Notes under the pieces: model-generated
The model's database searches: none
Seen by the model: the letters and a program-made list of their open reading frames with translations, nothing else
Told to the model about the DNA's origin: nothing
Source of the DNA: Blautia coccoides
GTDB taxonomy: Bacteria > Bacillota > Clostridia > Lachnospirales > Lachnospiraceae
Direction: 5' to 3'
DNA length: 64,000 bases
NCBI RefSeq assembly: GCF_034355335.1
Contig: NZ_CP136422.1
Span: forward strand, 1,925,001-1,989,000
Made by a program: the position numbers and the translations under genes
Part shown: piece by piece, positions 16,080 through 23,649 of the stretch
How the letters are laid out: every line of letters starts with the position of its first letter
Position numbering within the stretch: the first letter of the stretch is position 1

Positions 16080-16938
16080 TATGACCGCAGTGGTGTCCGG
16101 TGTACGGGGAAGAAGGACGAGAGTGAACCGGAGGACCAAAACGATTATTTTTGCAGCGCTGATTTTCCTGGTGATCCTGGGGGTATATCTGTCAGGGGCT
16201 TTTTTAAGTGATGACCTTATCCAGGCTGATTTTTCCCAAAAAGCACTGAAACCCTCTTTAGAGCATCCCTTTGGAACGGATCTTCTGGGGCGGGATATGC
16301 TGGTGCGTACCATAAAAGGGCTGTCTGTCAGTATATCTGTGGGCATGATCGCGTCAAGTGTGAGTGCGGTGATCGCTTTGTTTGTAGGTGTGGCAGCAGC
16401 CACGGGACGTTCCTGGCTGGATCACTTTATCAATTGGCTGATCGATCTTGTTATGGGAATTCCCCATACAGTTCTGCTGATCCTCATTTCCTTTGCCTGT
16501 GGAAAGGGGCTGAAAGGCGTTCTGATCGGGGTGGCAGTCACCCACTGGACAGGACTTGCCCGTATTATAAGAAGTGAGGTTCTCCAGATACGCTCCCAGC
16601 AATATATAGGTGTGTCAAAGAGACTGGGACATTCAAGCTGGTGGATCACGGTCCACCATATTCTGCCTCATATGGTGCCCCAGTTTATCATAGGCCTGAT
16701 CCTTCTCTTTCCCCATGCCATCATGCATGAGTCGGGACTTACATTTTTAGGGTTCGGCCTCTCACCGGAGCAGCCTGCCATAGGGATTATTTTGTCGGAA
16801 TCCATGAAATATCTGTCATCGGGCATGTGGTGGCTTGCGTTTTTCCCGGGTCTAATGCTTGTGATCATTGTGCTGCTCTTTGACCGTCTGGGAGAAAATA
16901 TGAAGAAAATATTAGATCCGTACAGCGCACATGAATAG
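16072..16938 (+). CDS. ABC transporter permease (NikC/DppC-like)
   Basis: The 288-residue second permease, with HPFGTDLLGRDMLVRTIKG near residue 64 and the EAA-type loop VSKRLGHSSWWITVHHILPHMVP. Its GTDLLGRD motif is typical of the DppC family. It overlaps the upstream permease by 8 bp, which indicates translational coupling. Confidence 0.87.
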   Translation: MSDMTAVVSGVRGRRTRVNRRTKTIIFAALIFLVILGVYLSGAFLSDDLIQADFSQKALKPSLEHPFGTDLLGRDMLVRTIKGLSVSISVGMIASSVSAVIALFVGVAAATGRSWLDHFINWLIDLVMGIPHTVLLILISFACGKGLKGVLIGVAVTHWTGLARIIRSEVLQIRSQQYIGVSKRLGHSSWWITVHHILPHMVPQFIIGLILLFPHAIMHESGLTFLGFGLSPEQPAIGIILSESMKYLSSGMWWLAFFPGLMLVIIVLLFDRLGENMKKILDPYSAHE

Positions 16939-16947
16939 GAGTAAAAC

Positions 16948-17892
16948 ATGAAGAGAGAAAAAATAGAGAGAGAACCGATCCTGAAGGTGGAGGACTTATC
17001 CGTAGCGTTCCATATGTATGACAGGGGACTGGAGCAGTATGACCTGAAGGTAATATCTAACTTGAGCCTGGATGTGAAACCGGGGGAGATTGTAGCCATC
17101 GCCGGCTCCAGCGGTTCCGGAAAAAGCCTTCTGGCACATGCCGTTATGGGAATCCTGCCGGAGAACGCAGCGGTTACGGGAAAGGTCATATACAGGGGAG
17201 AGTGTCTTGACCAGAAGAAGAAGGAGGCACTCAGAGGTACGAAGATTGCTCTGGTGCCCCAGTCTGTAGCCTATCTGGATCCCCTTATGAGAGTGGGAAA
17301 ACAGGTGACAGGCAGTGACAGCGGTAAAGACAGGAAAAGATCCCAGAAAGAGATTTTCAAGAGATTTCATCTGGATGAAAAGGTAGAGAGATATTATCCC
17401 TTCCAGATATCCGGGGGAATGGCAAGGAGAGTCCTGGTGTCAACGGCTGTTATCAGCAACGCCTCCCTGATCATAGCGGACGAGCCTACACCCGGGCTGG
17501 ATCTGGAGATGGCACTGGAGGCACTGAAGATATTCCGTGAGCTGGCAGATGAGGGGAAGGCCGTGGTGCTCATCACTCACGACATTGATCTGGCCTTTAA
17601 TATTGCGGACAGGATTGCCGTGTTTTATGCGGGTACCACAGTAGAGATGGCAAAGGCTGAGGACTTCAGGAGAGGGATGCAGGAACTGCGTCATCCCTAT
17701 TCCAAGGCGCTCTGGCAGGCCCTGCCCCAGAATGGATTTCAGCCGATCCCCGGATTTCAGCCCTATGCCAAATATCTGCCAAAAGGCTGTCTCTTTTCTC
17801 CCAGGTGTCCCCACAGAACAGAAGAATGTGAAAAAGATATCCCCATGAGAGAGATCAGGGGAGGATATGTGAGGTGTATACATGCGACTTGA
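16948..17892 (+). CDS. ABC transporter ATP-binding protein (NikD/DppD-like)
   Basis: A 314-residue ATPase with Walker A GSSGSGKS (about 52-59), signature ISGGMARRV, Walker B LIIADEPTPGLD and the C-terminal CLFSPRCPHRTEEC motif of the peptide/nickel group. It overlaps the next ATPase by 11 bp. The operon order (binding protein, two permeases, two ATPases) matches nik/opp operons. Confidence 0.88.
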   Translation: MKREKIEREPILKVEDLSVAFHMYDRGLEQYDLKVISNLSLDVKPGEIVAIAGSSGSGKSLLAHAVMGILPENAAVTGKVIYRGECLDQKKKEALRGTKIALVPQSVAYLDPLMRVGKQVTGSDSGKDRKRSQKEIFKRFHLDEKVERYYPFQISGGMARRVLVSTAVISNASLIIADEPTPGLDLEMALEALKIFRELADEGKAVVLITHDIDLAFNIADRIAVFYAGTTVEMAKAEDFRRGMQELRHPYSKALWQALPQNGFQPIPGFQPYAKYLPKGCLFSPRCPHRTEECEKDIPMREIRGGYVRCIHAT

Positions 17893-18544
17893 AGCGAAAA
17901 ATTTAGGATTCCGCTATACAAATGGGCCGTGGATACTGAAGAATGTAAACTTTTCCATAGAAGAAGGAGAACGCGTGGGCCTGGTTGGACCAAGCGGTTA
18001 CGGCAAAAGCACTCTGGTAAAGCTTCTGGGAGGTTATCTGGAACCCTGTGAGGGGGAAATCCTGTTGGATGGAAAGCCTATGGAGAAGGAGGGAATCTGT
18101 CCGGTCCAGCTCATTTACCAACACCCGGAGAAGGCTATCAATCCGCGATGGAAGATGAAGAAAGTTCTGGAGGAGTCAGGCATGTTCCGGGAGGAGGTGC
18201 TGTGTGCACTGGGAATTGAGAAGGAGTGGCTGGAGCGGTATCCTCGGGAACTATCCGGCGGAGAACTGCAGCGGTTCTGTGTGGCGCGCTCTCTGTTTGA
18301 CGGAACCCATTTTCTGCTGGCGGACGAGATGAGCACCATGCTGGATGTGATCACCCAGGCACAGATATGGAATCTCATGCTCCATGAGGTGGAAAAGAGA
18401 AAAATAGGGCTGCTGGCAGTCACACACAACATGGCTCTGGCAGAACAGGTGTGTACCAGGAACATAAATCTGGCGGAGGTGAATCATATAAAATCTACAG
18501 AGGAAAGCAGGTGTAAAAATGGATGTGAATATGGTACTGTTTGA
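17882..18544 (+). CDS. ABC transporter ATP-binding protein (NikE-like, short form)
   Basis: A 220-residue ATPase with Walker A GPSGYGKST, signature LSGGELQRFCVAR and Walker B FLLADEMSTMLD. The usual DEP is DEM, as in NikE-like proteins. It lacks the C-terminal extension of OppF, so it is about 100 residues shorter than the DppF homologue in the first operon. This again resembles nickel or metallophore importers more than peptide importers. Confidence 0.86.
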   Translation: MRLEAKNLGFRYTNGPWILKNVNFSIEEGERVGLVGPSGYGKSTLVKLLGGYLEPCEGEILLDGKPMEKEGICPVQLIYQHPEKAINPRWKMKKVLEESGMFREEVLCALGIEKEWLERYPRELSGGELQRFCVARSLFDGTHFLLADEMSTMLDVITQAQIWNLMLHEVEKRKIGLLAVTHNMALAEQVCTRNINLAEVNHIKSTEESRCKNGCEYGTV

Positions 18545-19106
18545 TGATTTTGAGGCCATGGATGTATTTGGGCCGGCAGAGATACTGGGGAAACTGCAGA
18601 AGTATTTCCACATCCGTTATCTCTCTGTGTCCGGGGATGTGATAAACAGTGTACAGGGAGCCAAAATCTGGACAGATTTCCTGATCCCCGAGGAAATAGA
18701 GGGAATCCTGCTGATCCCCGGGGGAAAGGGAGCAAGGCGGCTGCTCTGGCAGGATGAGCGCACTTTGAACCTGGTGAAAAGAGCCGCAGAGAATGCGGAT
18801 ACCTGTATGATGGTGGGCAATGGTTCCGCGATCCTGGCACAGACAGGGCTTCTGTATAGGCGGAAGCTGGCAGACTGTCCTCTTGACAAGAACTGGAACA
18901 GGATGTTCACGGCAGGGATCGAGAGGATAGAAGGGGCCAGAGTGGCGGCTGACGGAAAATATTATTCCTGCAGCAGTACGGCTGCAGGCCTTGATATGAC
19001 ACTCTGGATGGTGGCAGATCAAATTGATATTGACGTGGCGGCAGAGGCTGCCCGGCAGATGGGATATGCCTGGGATCCGGCCGGAGGGGAAGAGATCTAT
19101 TGCTGA
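18519..19106 (+). CDS. DJ-1/PfpI-like protein without the catalytic Cys
   Basis: A 195-residue single-domain protein of the DJ-1/PfpI (class I amidotransferase-like) fold: DDFEAMDVFGPAEIL at the N-terminus, LIPGGKGARRLL in the middle, and the nucleophile-elbow region MMVGNGSAILAQTGLL. In active members this elbow reads VCTG; here Cys is replaced by Gly, so it is unlikely to be a Cys-dependent enzyme and may instead bind a ligand or regulate. The gene overlaps the ATPase gene by 26 bp and so belongs to the ABC operon. Confidence 0.78.
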   Translation: MDVNMVLFDDFEAMDVFGPAEILGKLQKYFHIRYLSVSGDVINSVQGAKIWTDFLIPEEIEGILLIPGGKGARRLLWQDERTLNLVKRAAENADTCMMVGNGSAILAQTGLLYRRKLADCPLDKNWNRMFTAGIERIEGARVAADGKYYSCSSTAAGLDMTLWMVADQIDIDVAAEAARQMGYAWDPAGGEEIYC

Positions 19107-19139
19107 AAAAGGCGGGCAAAGTGAGAAAGGATCTGTGCG

Positions 19140-19424
19140 ATGAGAGAGGATAAAAAAGATACAGGGACAAAGTATGACAAGAGCATGGTCAACCGTCTTG
19201 CCAGGGCTTCCGGCCATCTGAAGTCCATACGAGGTATGGTGGAACAGGGCCGTGACTGCAGCGAAGTCCTGATCCAGCTTGCCGCTGTGCGCTCAGCTGT
19301 CAATGGCGCGGGAAAGGAAGTCCTGAAGCAGTACATGGACGAATGTATTGAGGAAGCATTGGAAAAGGGGGACGAAAAGAGCCTGGAGCGGCTGAACAAG
19401 GCCCTTGATTCTTTCCTGAAATAG
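19140..19424 (+). CDS. CsoR-superfamily regulator, CstR-like (two Cys, no His)
   Basis: A 94-residue all-helical DUF156 repressor. Copper- or nickel-sensing members use a Cys-His-Cys or Cys-His-His set. Here the first Cys is kept (GRDC), the His position is Tyr (KQYMDEC) and a second Cys follows 29 residues after the first. A Cys pair 29 residues apart with no His is the pattern of the persulfide sensor CstR. It may sense reactive sulfur species or another thiol-active signal instead of free copper. It is the last gene of the second ABC operon, with AAAGGAT eight bases before the ATG. Its target is unknown. Confidence 0.85.
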   Translation: MREDKKDTGTKYDKSMVNRLARASGHLKSIRGMVEQGRDCSEVLIQLAAVRSAVNGAGKEVLKQYMDECIEEALEKGDEKSLERLNKALDSFLK

Positions 19425-19524
19425 AATTCCCGGAGAGAGACGCCAAGGAGAGAACCCCGGGATCGGGAAATCGGGTGTGAAAAAACTGCCGGAAGGGAAG
19501 GCGAAAGCTCTTTTTTATTTTTAA

Positions 19525-19566
19525 CCCAGGGGGCGGCTTGCGGGAAGCAATCAGGTGTTATATGAT
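19525..19566 (+). promoter_or_regulatory. Promoter of predicted small RNA 1
   Basis: TTGCGG (19538-19543), a 17-bp spacer and TATGAT (19561-19566), preceded by CCCAGGGGGCGGC abutting the -35. The 20-bp stretch from CCC to the -35 differs at only one position from the promoter at 13167. Confidence 0.75.
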
Positions 19567-19572
19567 GATATC

Positions 19573-19730
19573 ACGGTTAATCTTCCTCCAAAAGTTGACC
19601 GGAAAATTTACAGTATTGGCTTTTGTGCCGTTCCCTCCGCTTATTAACGGCACGTGAAGTCTGATTTGAATTCACAGACACTCCAAGTTCAAAAAGCCGC
19701 ATCCTAACGCCGGGATGCGGCTTTTTGCAT
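19573..19730 (+). ncRNA. Predicted small RNA 1 with two C-rich anti-SD loops
   Basis: No gene lies between a consensus promoter and a strong terminator, and the start of the IclR gene is further on. Hairpin A pairs GGTTAA (19575-19580) with TTGACC (19595-19600) and exposes TCTTCCTCC. Hairpin B is an 8-bp perfect stem GTGCCGTT/AACGGCAC (19625-19653) whose loop starts CCCTCCGC. Hairpin C pairs GTCTG with CAGAC (19659-19679) and exposes ATTTGAATTCA. The terminator hairpin follows. Exposed CCTCC can pair with ribosome-binding sites. A second RNA of the same design lies at 29844. Expression and function are inferred. Confidence 0.65.
19691..19726 (+). terminator. Terminator of small RNA 1
   Basis: AAAAAGCCGCATCC / GGATGCGGCTTTTT, a 14-bp perfect stem with a U-run on the 3' side. 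It is symmetrical enough to work on both strands. Confidence 0.85.
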
Positions 19731-19797
19731 GTCATTTTTAAACACGGTCTTGTAATATAAGGGCAGAAATGGTAATATTTTAGTAAGGTACAATATT

Positions 19798-19821
19798 GAA
19801 CAGAGTTCTTATATACGGAAC
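19798..19821. promoter_or_regulatory. IclR operator copy 1 (before the iclR gene)
   Basis: A 24-bp site: GAAC-N3-GTTCT, then GAAC after 8 bp. It stands just downstream of a TACAAT -10 box (19789-19794) and before the IclR gene. The same 24-bp pattern occurs twice before the gdh-like gene. Confidence 0.7.
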
Positions 19822-19858
19822 AAGCGGTGCCGCCATGAATATTAGGAGGGAAACCACT

Positions 19859-20617
19859 ATGAGTGAAGAGAAAGAGATCAAGGTAAAGAGCCTGCAGAAG
19901 GCTCTGGAGATTCTGGGATGTTTCGTGGAAAAACAACCTCTGGGTGTAACGGAGATCAGTGAAAAGCTGGGATTATACAAGAGCAACGTGCATAATATTT
20001 TAATGACCTTTAAGGCCATGGACTATCTGGAGCAGGATCCGGAGACCGGCAAGTTCAGGCTGGGAACAGCTGTGTTCACCCTGAGCCGTGCGCTGAGGGA
20101 GAGCCTTACCATTACCCGGGTGGTGCTTCCTTATATGCACCAGATCGCAAAAGAAGCGGGAGAGCTGGTATATCTGGCCATCCCACATGAAGACGAGGTA
20201 GTGTATCTGGAAGGTATCTATCCGGAAGGCCAGATGCTGCCCGGCAGATCAGTGACAGGAGAGCGCTCCAAAATGTACTGCACCAGTGTGGGGAAAGTCA
20301 TCCTTTCCCATATGCCTGATGAAGCGGTGGAGGAGATCCTGAGCCGTGAGAAAAAAGCCTTCACAGATTATACGATCACGGATAAGGAGAAGCTGTGGGA
20401 GGAAGTCAGGAACGCACGGAGGGACGGCTATGCAGTGGATAATATGGAGAACACCTTCGGCGTCAAATGTGTGGGGGTGCCTCTGTTGAATCATTTAGGA
20501 AAAGTGGAAGGCGCCATAAGTATCAGCACTCCGTCTCTGCGCATGGATGATGAGAAGCGTGACATTTTTGTACAGATCCTCAAGAGGTATGCCAATGAGA
20601 TTCAAAGACGTCTATAG
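19859..20617 (+). CDS. IclR-family transcriptional regulator
   Basis: A 252-residue regulator. The N-terminal winged helix spans about residues 5-65 (VKSLQKALEILGCF, GVTEISEKLGLYKSNVHNILMTF) and the C-terminal GAF-like effector domain fills the rest (TSVGKVILSHMP, GYAVDNMENTFGVKCVGVPL). The ATG at 19859 follows AGGAGGG (19844-19850) by eight bases and is preferred to an in-frame ATG 63 bp upstream that lies on the operator. One copy of its presumed 24-bp operator precedes it and two precede the gdh-like gene, so it probably controls itself and the amino-acid fermentation operon. The effector is not known; a 2-oxo acid or amino acid would fit. Confidence 0.88.
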   Translation: MSEEKEIKVKSLQKALEILGCFVEKQPLGVTEISEKLGLYKSNVHNILMTFKAMDYLEQDPETGKFRLGTAVFTLSRALRESLTITRVVLPYMHQIAKEAGELVYLAIPHEDEVVYLEGIYPEGQMLPGRSVTGERSKMYCTSVGKVILSHMPDEAVEEILSREKKAFTDYTITDKEKLWEEVRNARRDGYAVDNMENTFGVKCVGVPLLNHLGKVEGAISISTPSLRMDDEKRDIFVQILKRYANEIQRRL

Positions 20618-20676
20618 AAAATAAAGAGCGGAATTTGGATAGTTTGCACAAAAAAGAAAAAGATTAAAGTAAGATA

Positions 20677-20705
20677 TTGAAAAAACAAACAAGGTGTGAT
20701 ATGCT
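20677..20705 (+). promoter_or_regulatory. Promoter of the amino-acid oxidation operon
   Basis: TTGAAA (20677-20682), a 17-bp spacer and TATGCT (20700-20705). Two IclR operators lie downstream at 20721 and 20810, and a 7-bp hairpin ACTCGGC-gaaat-GCCGAGT at 20771-20789, all within the leader. Confidence 0.65.
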
Positions 20706-20720
20706 CATATCATAAAAAAA

Positions 20721-20744
20721 GAACGAAGTTCTTAAATACAGAAC
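20721..20744. promoter_or_regulatory. IclR operator copy 2
   Basis: The 24-bp pattern GAAC-N3-GTTCT-N8-GAAC, about 9 bp after the predicted transcription start of the gdh-like operon. Nearly identical to the copies at 19798 and 20810. Confidence 0.7.
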
Positions 20745-20809
20745 GAATAGTAAAAAGAAATAATATAATTACTCGGCGAAATGCCGAGTAAAAAAATTAA
20801 AACTATAAA

Positions 20810-20833
20810 GAACGAAGTTCTGTAATAGAGAAC
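20810..20833. promoter_or_regulatory. IclR operator copy 3
   Basis: Third 24-bp copy, 89 bp after copy 2 and 28 bp before the gdh-like start codon. The spacing would allow looping or cooperative binding. Confidence 0.7.
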
Positions 20834-20860
20834 AGATTAAAAAATGGGAGGATTTTTACA

Positions 20861-22033
20861 ATGGCAAACAAACCGTATTTAGTAGTGGAATGGAACGACA
20901 CAGAGACAGATGCAAAGGGATGGATGTGCGCATACAACTTCGTTAATCATTATTGCGGAGGCGGAACAAGAATGCATCCGACGGTTACAAAAGAGGAGGT
21001 TATCCGTCTTGCAACGACTATGGGGTACAAATATAAGGCATGTGAATCCCTCACAACAGGCGGATGCAAAGCGGGGATCGCATATGACTATAAAGCACCG
21101 GATGCCCTGGACGTTCTGAGGCGTTTCCTGACTGCTACCGCACCGGTGATCAATGCAGGTGTTTCCATCGGCGGAGATTTAGGTGTGGATTACTCCGACG
21201 TTTTAAGGATCTTAGATGACCTGGGAATCGGTATTCCCCAGACAAAGGCCATGAAGGAAGATCCTGATATCCATCAGGGTATCGTAAATCATGACAGAGC
21301 AGAAAAAGAACTGACCTACGACGGTTTCAAAATGTATGATATGATCACCGGCTACGGCGTTGCGGCGGCAGCCGATGAAGCTTGGAAGATGAAGGGCGGC
21401 AAAGAAGGCGCGTCTGTTGTTATCCAGGGATTCGGATGTGTAGGCGCAAGCTGTGTAAACTCCCTGAACAATATGGGCTACAAGGTTGTGGGCATCGCTG
21501 ATGTAAACGGATTGGTTTACTGCAAGGACGGCCTGGATATTCCCAAGCTGGTAGCTACCAGACTTCCAAAAGGTGAGATGAACAAGGAAGCTTTTGAAGA
21601 TAATTATGAGATCTATCCGAACAGCCAGTGGCTGGAAAAAGAATGTGATATCCTCATTCCCGCAGCTCTGGAAGATGTGATCAATAAAGACAATGCTGAC
21701 AAGATCAAAGCATCCCTGTTAGTGGAGGCAGCCAATATCCCGACCACACCGGAAGCAGACGAGATCCTCCGTAAAAACGGTGTTGATGTAGCCGTTGACT
21801 TTATTTCCAATCTGGGCGGCATCCGTATCTATGAAGCGGTTATCTTCCGCCTTGTAAAGATCGAAGATATGAGTGATGAGGATGCGGCAGCAGCTATTGT
21901 GAAAGACACAGTAGACTTGATCCGCAAACAGACACGCCGGGTATTTGAAGAGTCCAAAAAGACAGGTGAATTCACCCGTGACGTAGCCAGAAGGCTGTTC
22001 ACACCGGACAAATCCGACACTCCGGATATGTAA
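20861..22033 (+). CDS. Glu/Leu/Phe/Val dehydrogenase-family enzyme
   Basis: A 390-residue NAD(P)-dependent amino-acid dehydrogenase. Residues 1-145 form the substrate domain, with TTGGCKAGIAYD at about 65-77 carrying the catalytic Lys. The second half is the nucleotide-binding domain with VIQGFGCVGASC (GxGxxG-like) near residue 188. It would deaminate an amino acid to its 2-oxo acid. The substrate motif TTGGCKAG differs from the common GGGKGG or GGAKGG, so the amino acid cannot be named. It is the first gene of an operon with a 2-oxoacid:ferredoxin oxidoreductase and an ADP-forming acyl-CoA synthetase, which would take the 2-oxo acid onward. Regulation by the adjacent IclR protein is likely. 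Confidence 0.87.
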   Translation: MANKPYLVVEWNDTETDAKGWMCAYNFVNHYCGGGTRMHPTVTKEEVIRLATTMGYKYKACESLTTGGCKAGIAYDYKAPDALDVLRRFLTATAPVINAGVSIGGDLGVDYSDVLRILDDLGIGIPQTKAMKEDPDIHQGIVNHDRAEKELTYDGFKMYDMITGYGVAAAADEAWKMKGGKEGASVVIQGFGCVGASCVNSLNNMGYKVVGIADVNGLVYCKDGLDIPKLVATRLPKGEMNKEAFEDNYEIYPNSQWLEKECDILIPAALEDVINKDNADKIKASLLVEAANIPTTPEADEILRKNGVDVAVDFISNLGGIRIYEAVIFRLVKIEDMSDEDAAAAIVKDTVDLIRKQTRRVFEESKKTGEFTRDVARRLFTPDKSDTPDM

Positions 22034-22056
22034 TCCGTTATTCTGCTGGATAGGGT

Positions 22057-22079
22057 GGGGATGCGAAAAAAGCATCCCC
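22057..22079 (+). other. Intercistronic stem-loop after the dehydrogenase gene
   Basis: GGGGATGC-gaaaaaa-GCATCCCC, an 8-bp perfect stem without U-tract, ending 23 bp before the MFS start codon. Probably limits or separates expression of the two genes. Confidence 0.6.
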
Positions 22080-22102
22080 ATTCCATGTATATGGAGGTTT
22101 TT

Positions 22103-23353
22103 ATGAATTCTAAAGTGAGAAAATACCTTACGGTCATAACACTTGGCCTGGCAGGAGGTTCCATCTATTTTCTGCCCTACGTGAAATACATTTTTTATGA
22201 CGCACAGCTTGCGGCCATGCATATGAGCAACACCCAGTCCGGCCTGCTGCTCACCATGTACACGGTGGGAAATATGATCCTCTACATACCGGGCGGTATC
22301 ATTGCTGACAAAGTATCCCCGAAAAAAGCACTGATGATCTCCCTTCTGAGTACATCGGCACTTGCCTATTTATATGCCTTTACCATGAACTTTAAGATCG
22401 CCATGTTCATCTGGATGGGACTTTCCTTCAGCACGGCTTTTGTGTTCTGGTCCGCGCTTATGAAAGCTGTCCGTATTATCGGAACAGAGGAAGAACAGGG
22501 ATTCATGTATGGCCTTTACTATGCCTGCAACGGAATCACGGCGGCCCTGACCAACACACTGGCCCTGAATATTTACAAGACAGCCGGCGGAGATATGGAA
22601 CAGGGATTCTTCCGCGCAGTTTTAGCCGGCGGTTCTGTGGCGATCCTTGCAGCGGTTCTGCTGTTCTTCCTTATGAAAGACAGTGACAAACAGGAAGAAA
22701 AAGCCGGCGGCGGGGAACCGAAATTCAACATGGGTGATGTGGGAAAACTGCTGAAAAATCCGGTGGTATGGATCGTTTCCTTTACTATCTTCTGCGGATA
22801 CGGATTTTATACCAGCATCTCCTATTTCAATCCTTATCTGACAGAAGTGATAGGTGTATCCCCGGAAAGCTCCGGATTTATCTCCATTGTCCGTAACTAT
22901 CTGCTTCTGCTGCTGGCTCCTGTGGGAGGCATCATTGCAGATAAAGTATTTAAGTCCACATGTAAATGGCTCTCCACGGCATTTATCATACTGGCAGCTC
23001 TGTTCGGAGCGGTTCTTATCCTGCCCTCCGGCATCAGCCCCATGGCAGCCAGCCTGTATACCCTGATCCCGGGAGCATTTGCCATGATGATGTACGGAGT
23101 TGTGTTCTCCACAGTCAGTGAAGCGGGAATCCCCAGAGTGATGACAGGAACCGTGATCGGAATCGCGTCTATTATCGGCTATCTGCCGGATTCCATCTAC
23201 TCTGTGCTCTTCGGAAAGTGGCTGGATTCTTTTGGCGGCACAGGATACAATTTTATCTTTGGTTTCCTTGCAGTCTCAGGACTGGTGGGCGCCACACTTG
23301 CAATGTTGATCTACAGACACGGTAAGAAAGCAAAACAGGGAAATGCGGTCTGA
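22103..23353 (+). CDS. MFS transporter
   Basis: A 416-residue major facilitator with about twelve membrane helices and the loop motif GGIIADKVSPKKAL between helices 2 and 3. A second copy of this motif pattern (GGIIADKVFKSTCKW) starts the second half. The start at 22103 follows GGAGG by seven bases; an upstream in-frame ATG lies in the hairpin. Placed between the dehydrogenase and the oxidoreductase genes, it probably moves the amino acid or its acid product. Direction and substrate are unknown. Confidence 0.85.
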   Translation: MNSKVRKYLTVITLGLAGGSIYFLPYVKYIFYDAQLAAMHMSNTQSGLLLTMYTVGNMILYIPGGIIADKVSPKKALMISLLSTSALAYLYAFTMNFKIAMFIWMGLSFSTAFVFWSALMKAVRIIGTEEEQGFMYGLYYACNGITAALTNTLALNIYKTAGGDMEQGFFRAVLAGGSVAILAAVLLFFLMKDSDKQEEKAGGGEPKFNMGDVGKLLKNPVVWIVSFTIFCGYGFYTSISYFNPYLTEVIGVSPESSGFISIVRNYLLLLLAPVGGIIADKVFKSTCKWLSTAFIILAALFGAVLILPSGISPMAASLYTLIPGAFAMMMYGVVFSTVSEAGIPRVMTGTVIGIASIIGYLPDSIYSVLFGKWLDSFGGTGYNFIFGFLAVSGLVGATLAMLIYRHGKKAKQGNAV

Positions 23354-23433
23354 TGCGCGGCTCTTGACGGTACGCGAAAAAGACAAGGAAAGCAGTACCC
23401 CCTGTGAATGATCATAGAAAGGAAAATGAAATT

Positions 23434-23637
23434 ATGGGAAAAGAAAAAGTTTACACCAATCCCGTCCGCTGCAAAGGCTGCGGTTATTGTATGAATGCGT
23501 GTCCCCAGGAGGCCATCCGGGAATCCGGCCATGTGAATGCCAAGGGGTACAATACGGTTGAAGTGGATGCAGAAAAATGTGTGGTATGCGGCATGTGTTA
23601 CCGCGTATGCCCGGACTATGTATTTGAAATACGATGA
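23434..23637 (+). CDS. 2-oxoacid:ferredoxin oxidoreductase, delta (ferredoxin) subunit
   Basis: A 67-residue ferredoxin-like subunit with two [4Fe-4S] motifs, CKGCGYCMNACP and CVVCGMCYRVCP. It hands electrons from the catalytic subunits to ferredoxin. AGAAAGG stands about ten bases before the ATG at 23434; the in-frame ATG at 23404 has no such site. It is the first of four subunit genes in delta-alpha-beta-gamma order. Confidence 0.9.
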   Translation: MGKEKVYTNPVRCKGCGYCMNACPQEAIRESGHVNAKGYNTVEVDAEKCVVCGMCYRVCPDYVFEIR

Positions 23638-23649
23638 GGGAGGTTCATT

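Noticed and set aside
13289..18544. Firm call as a nickel (nik) operon
   Set aside because: Family 5 binding proteins cover peptides, nickel, haem and metallophores. No nickel-specific ligand motif is visible, so only the type is stated.
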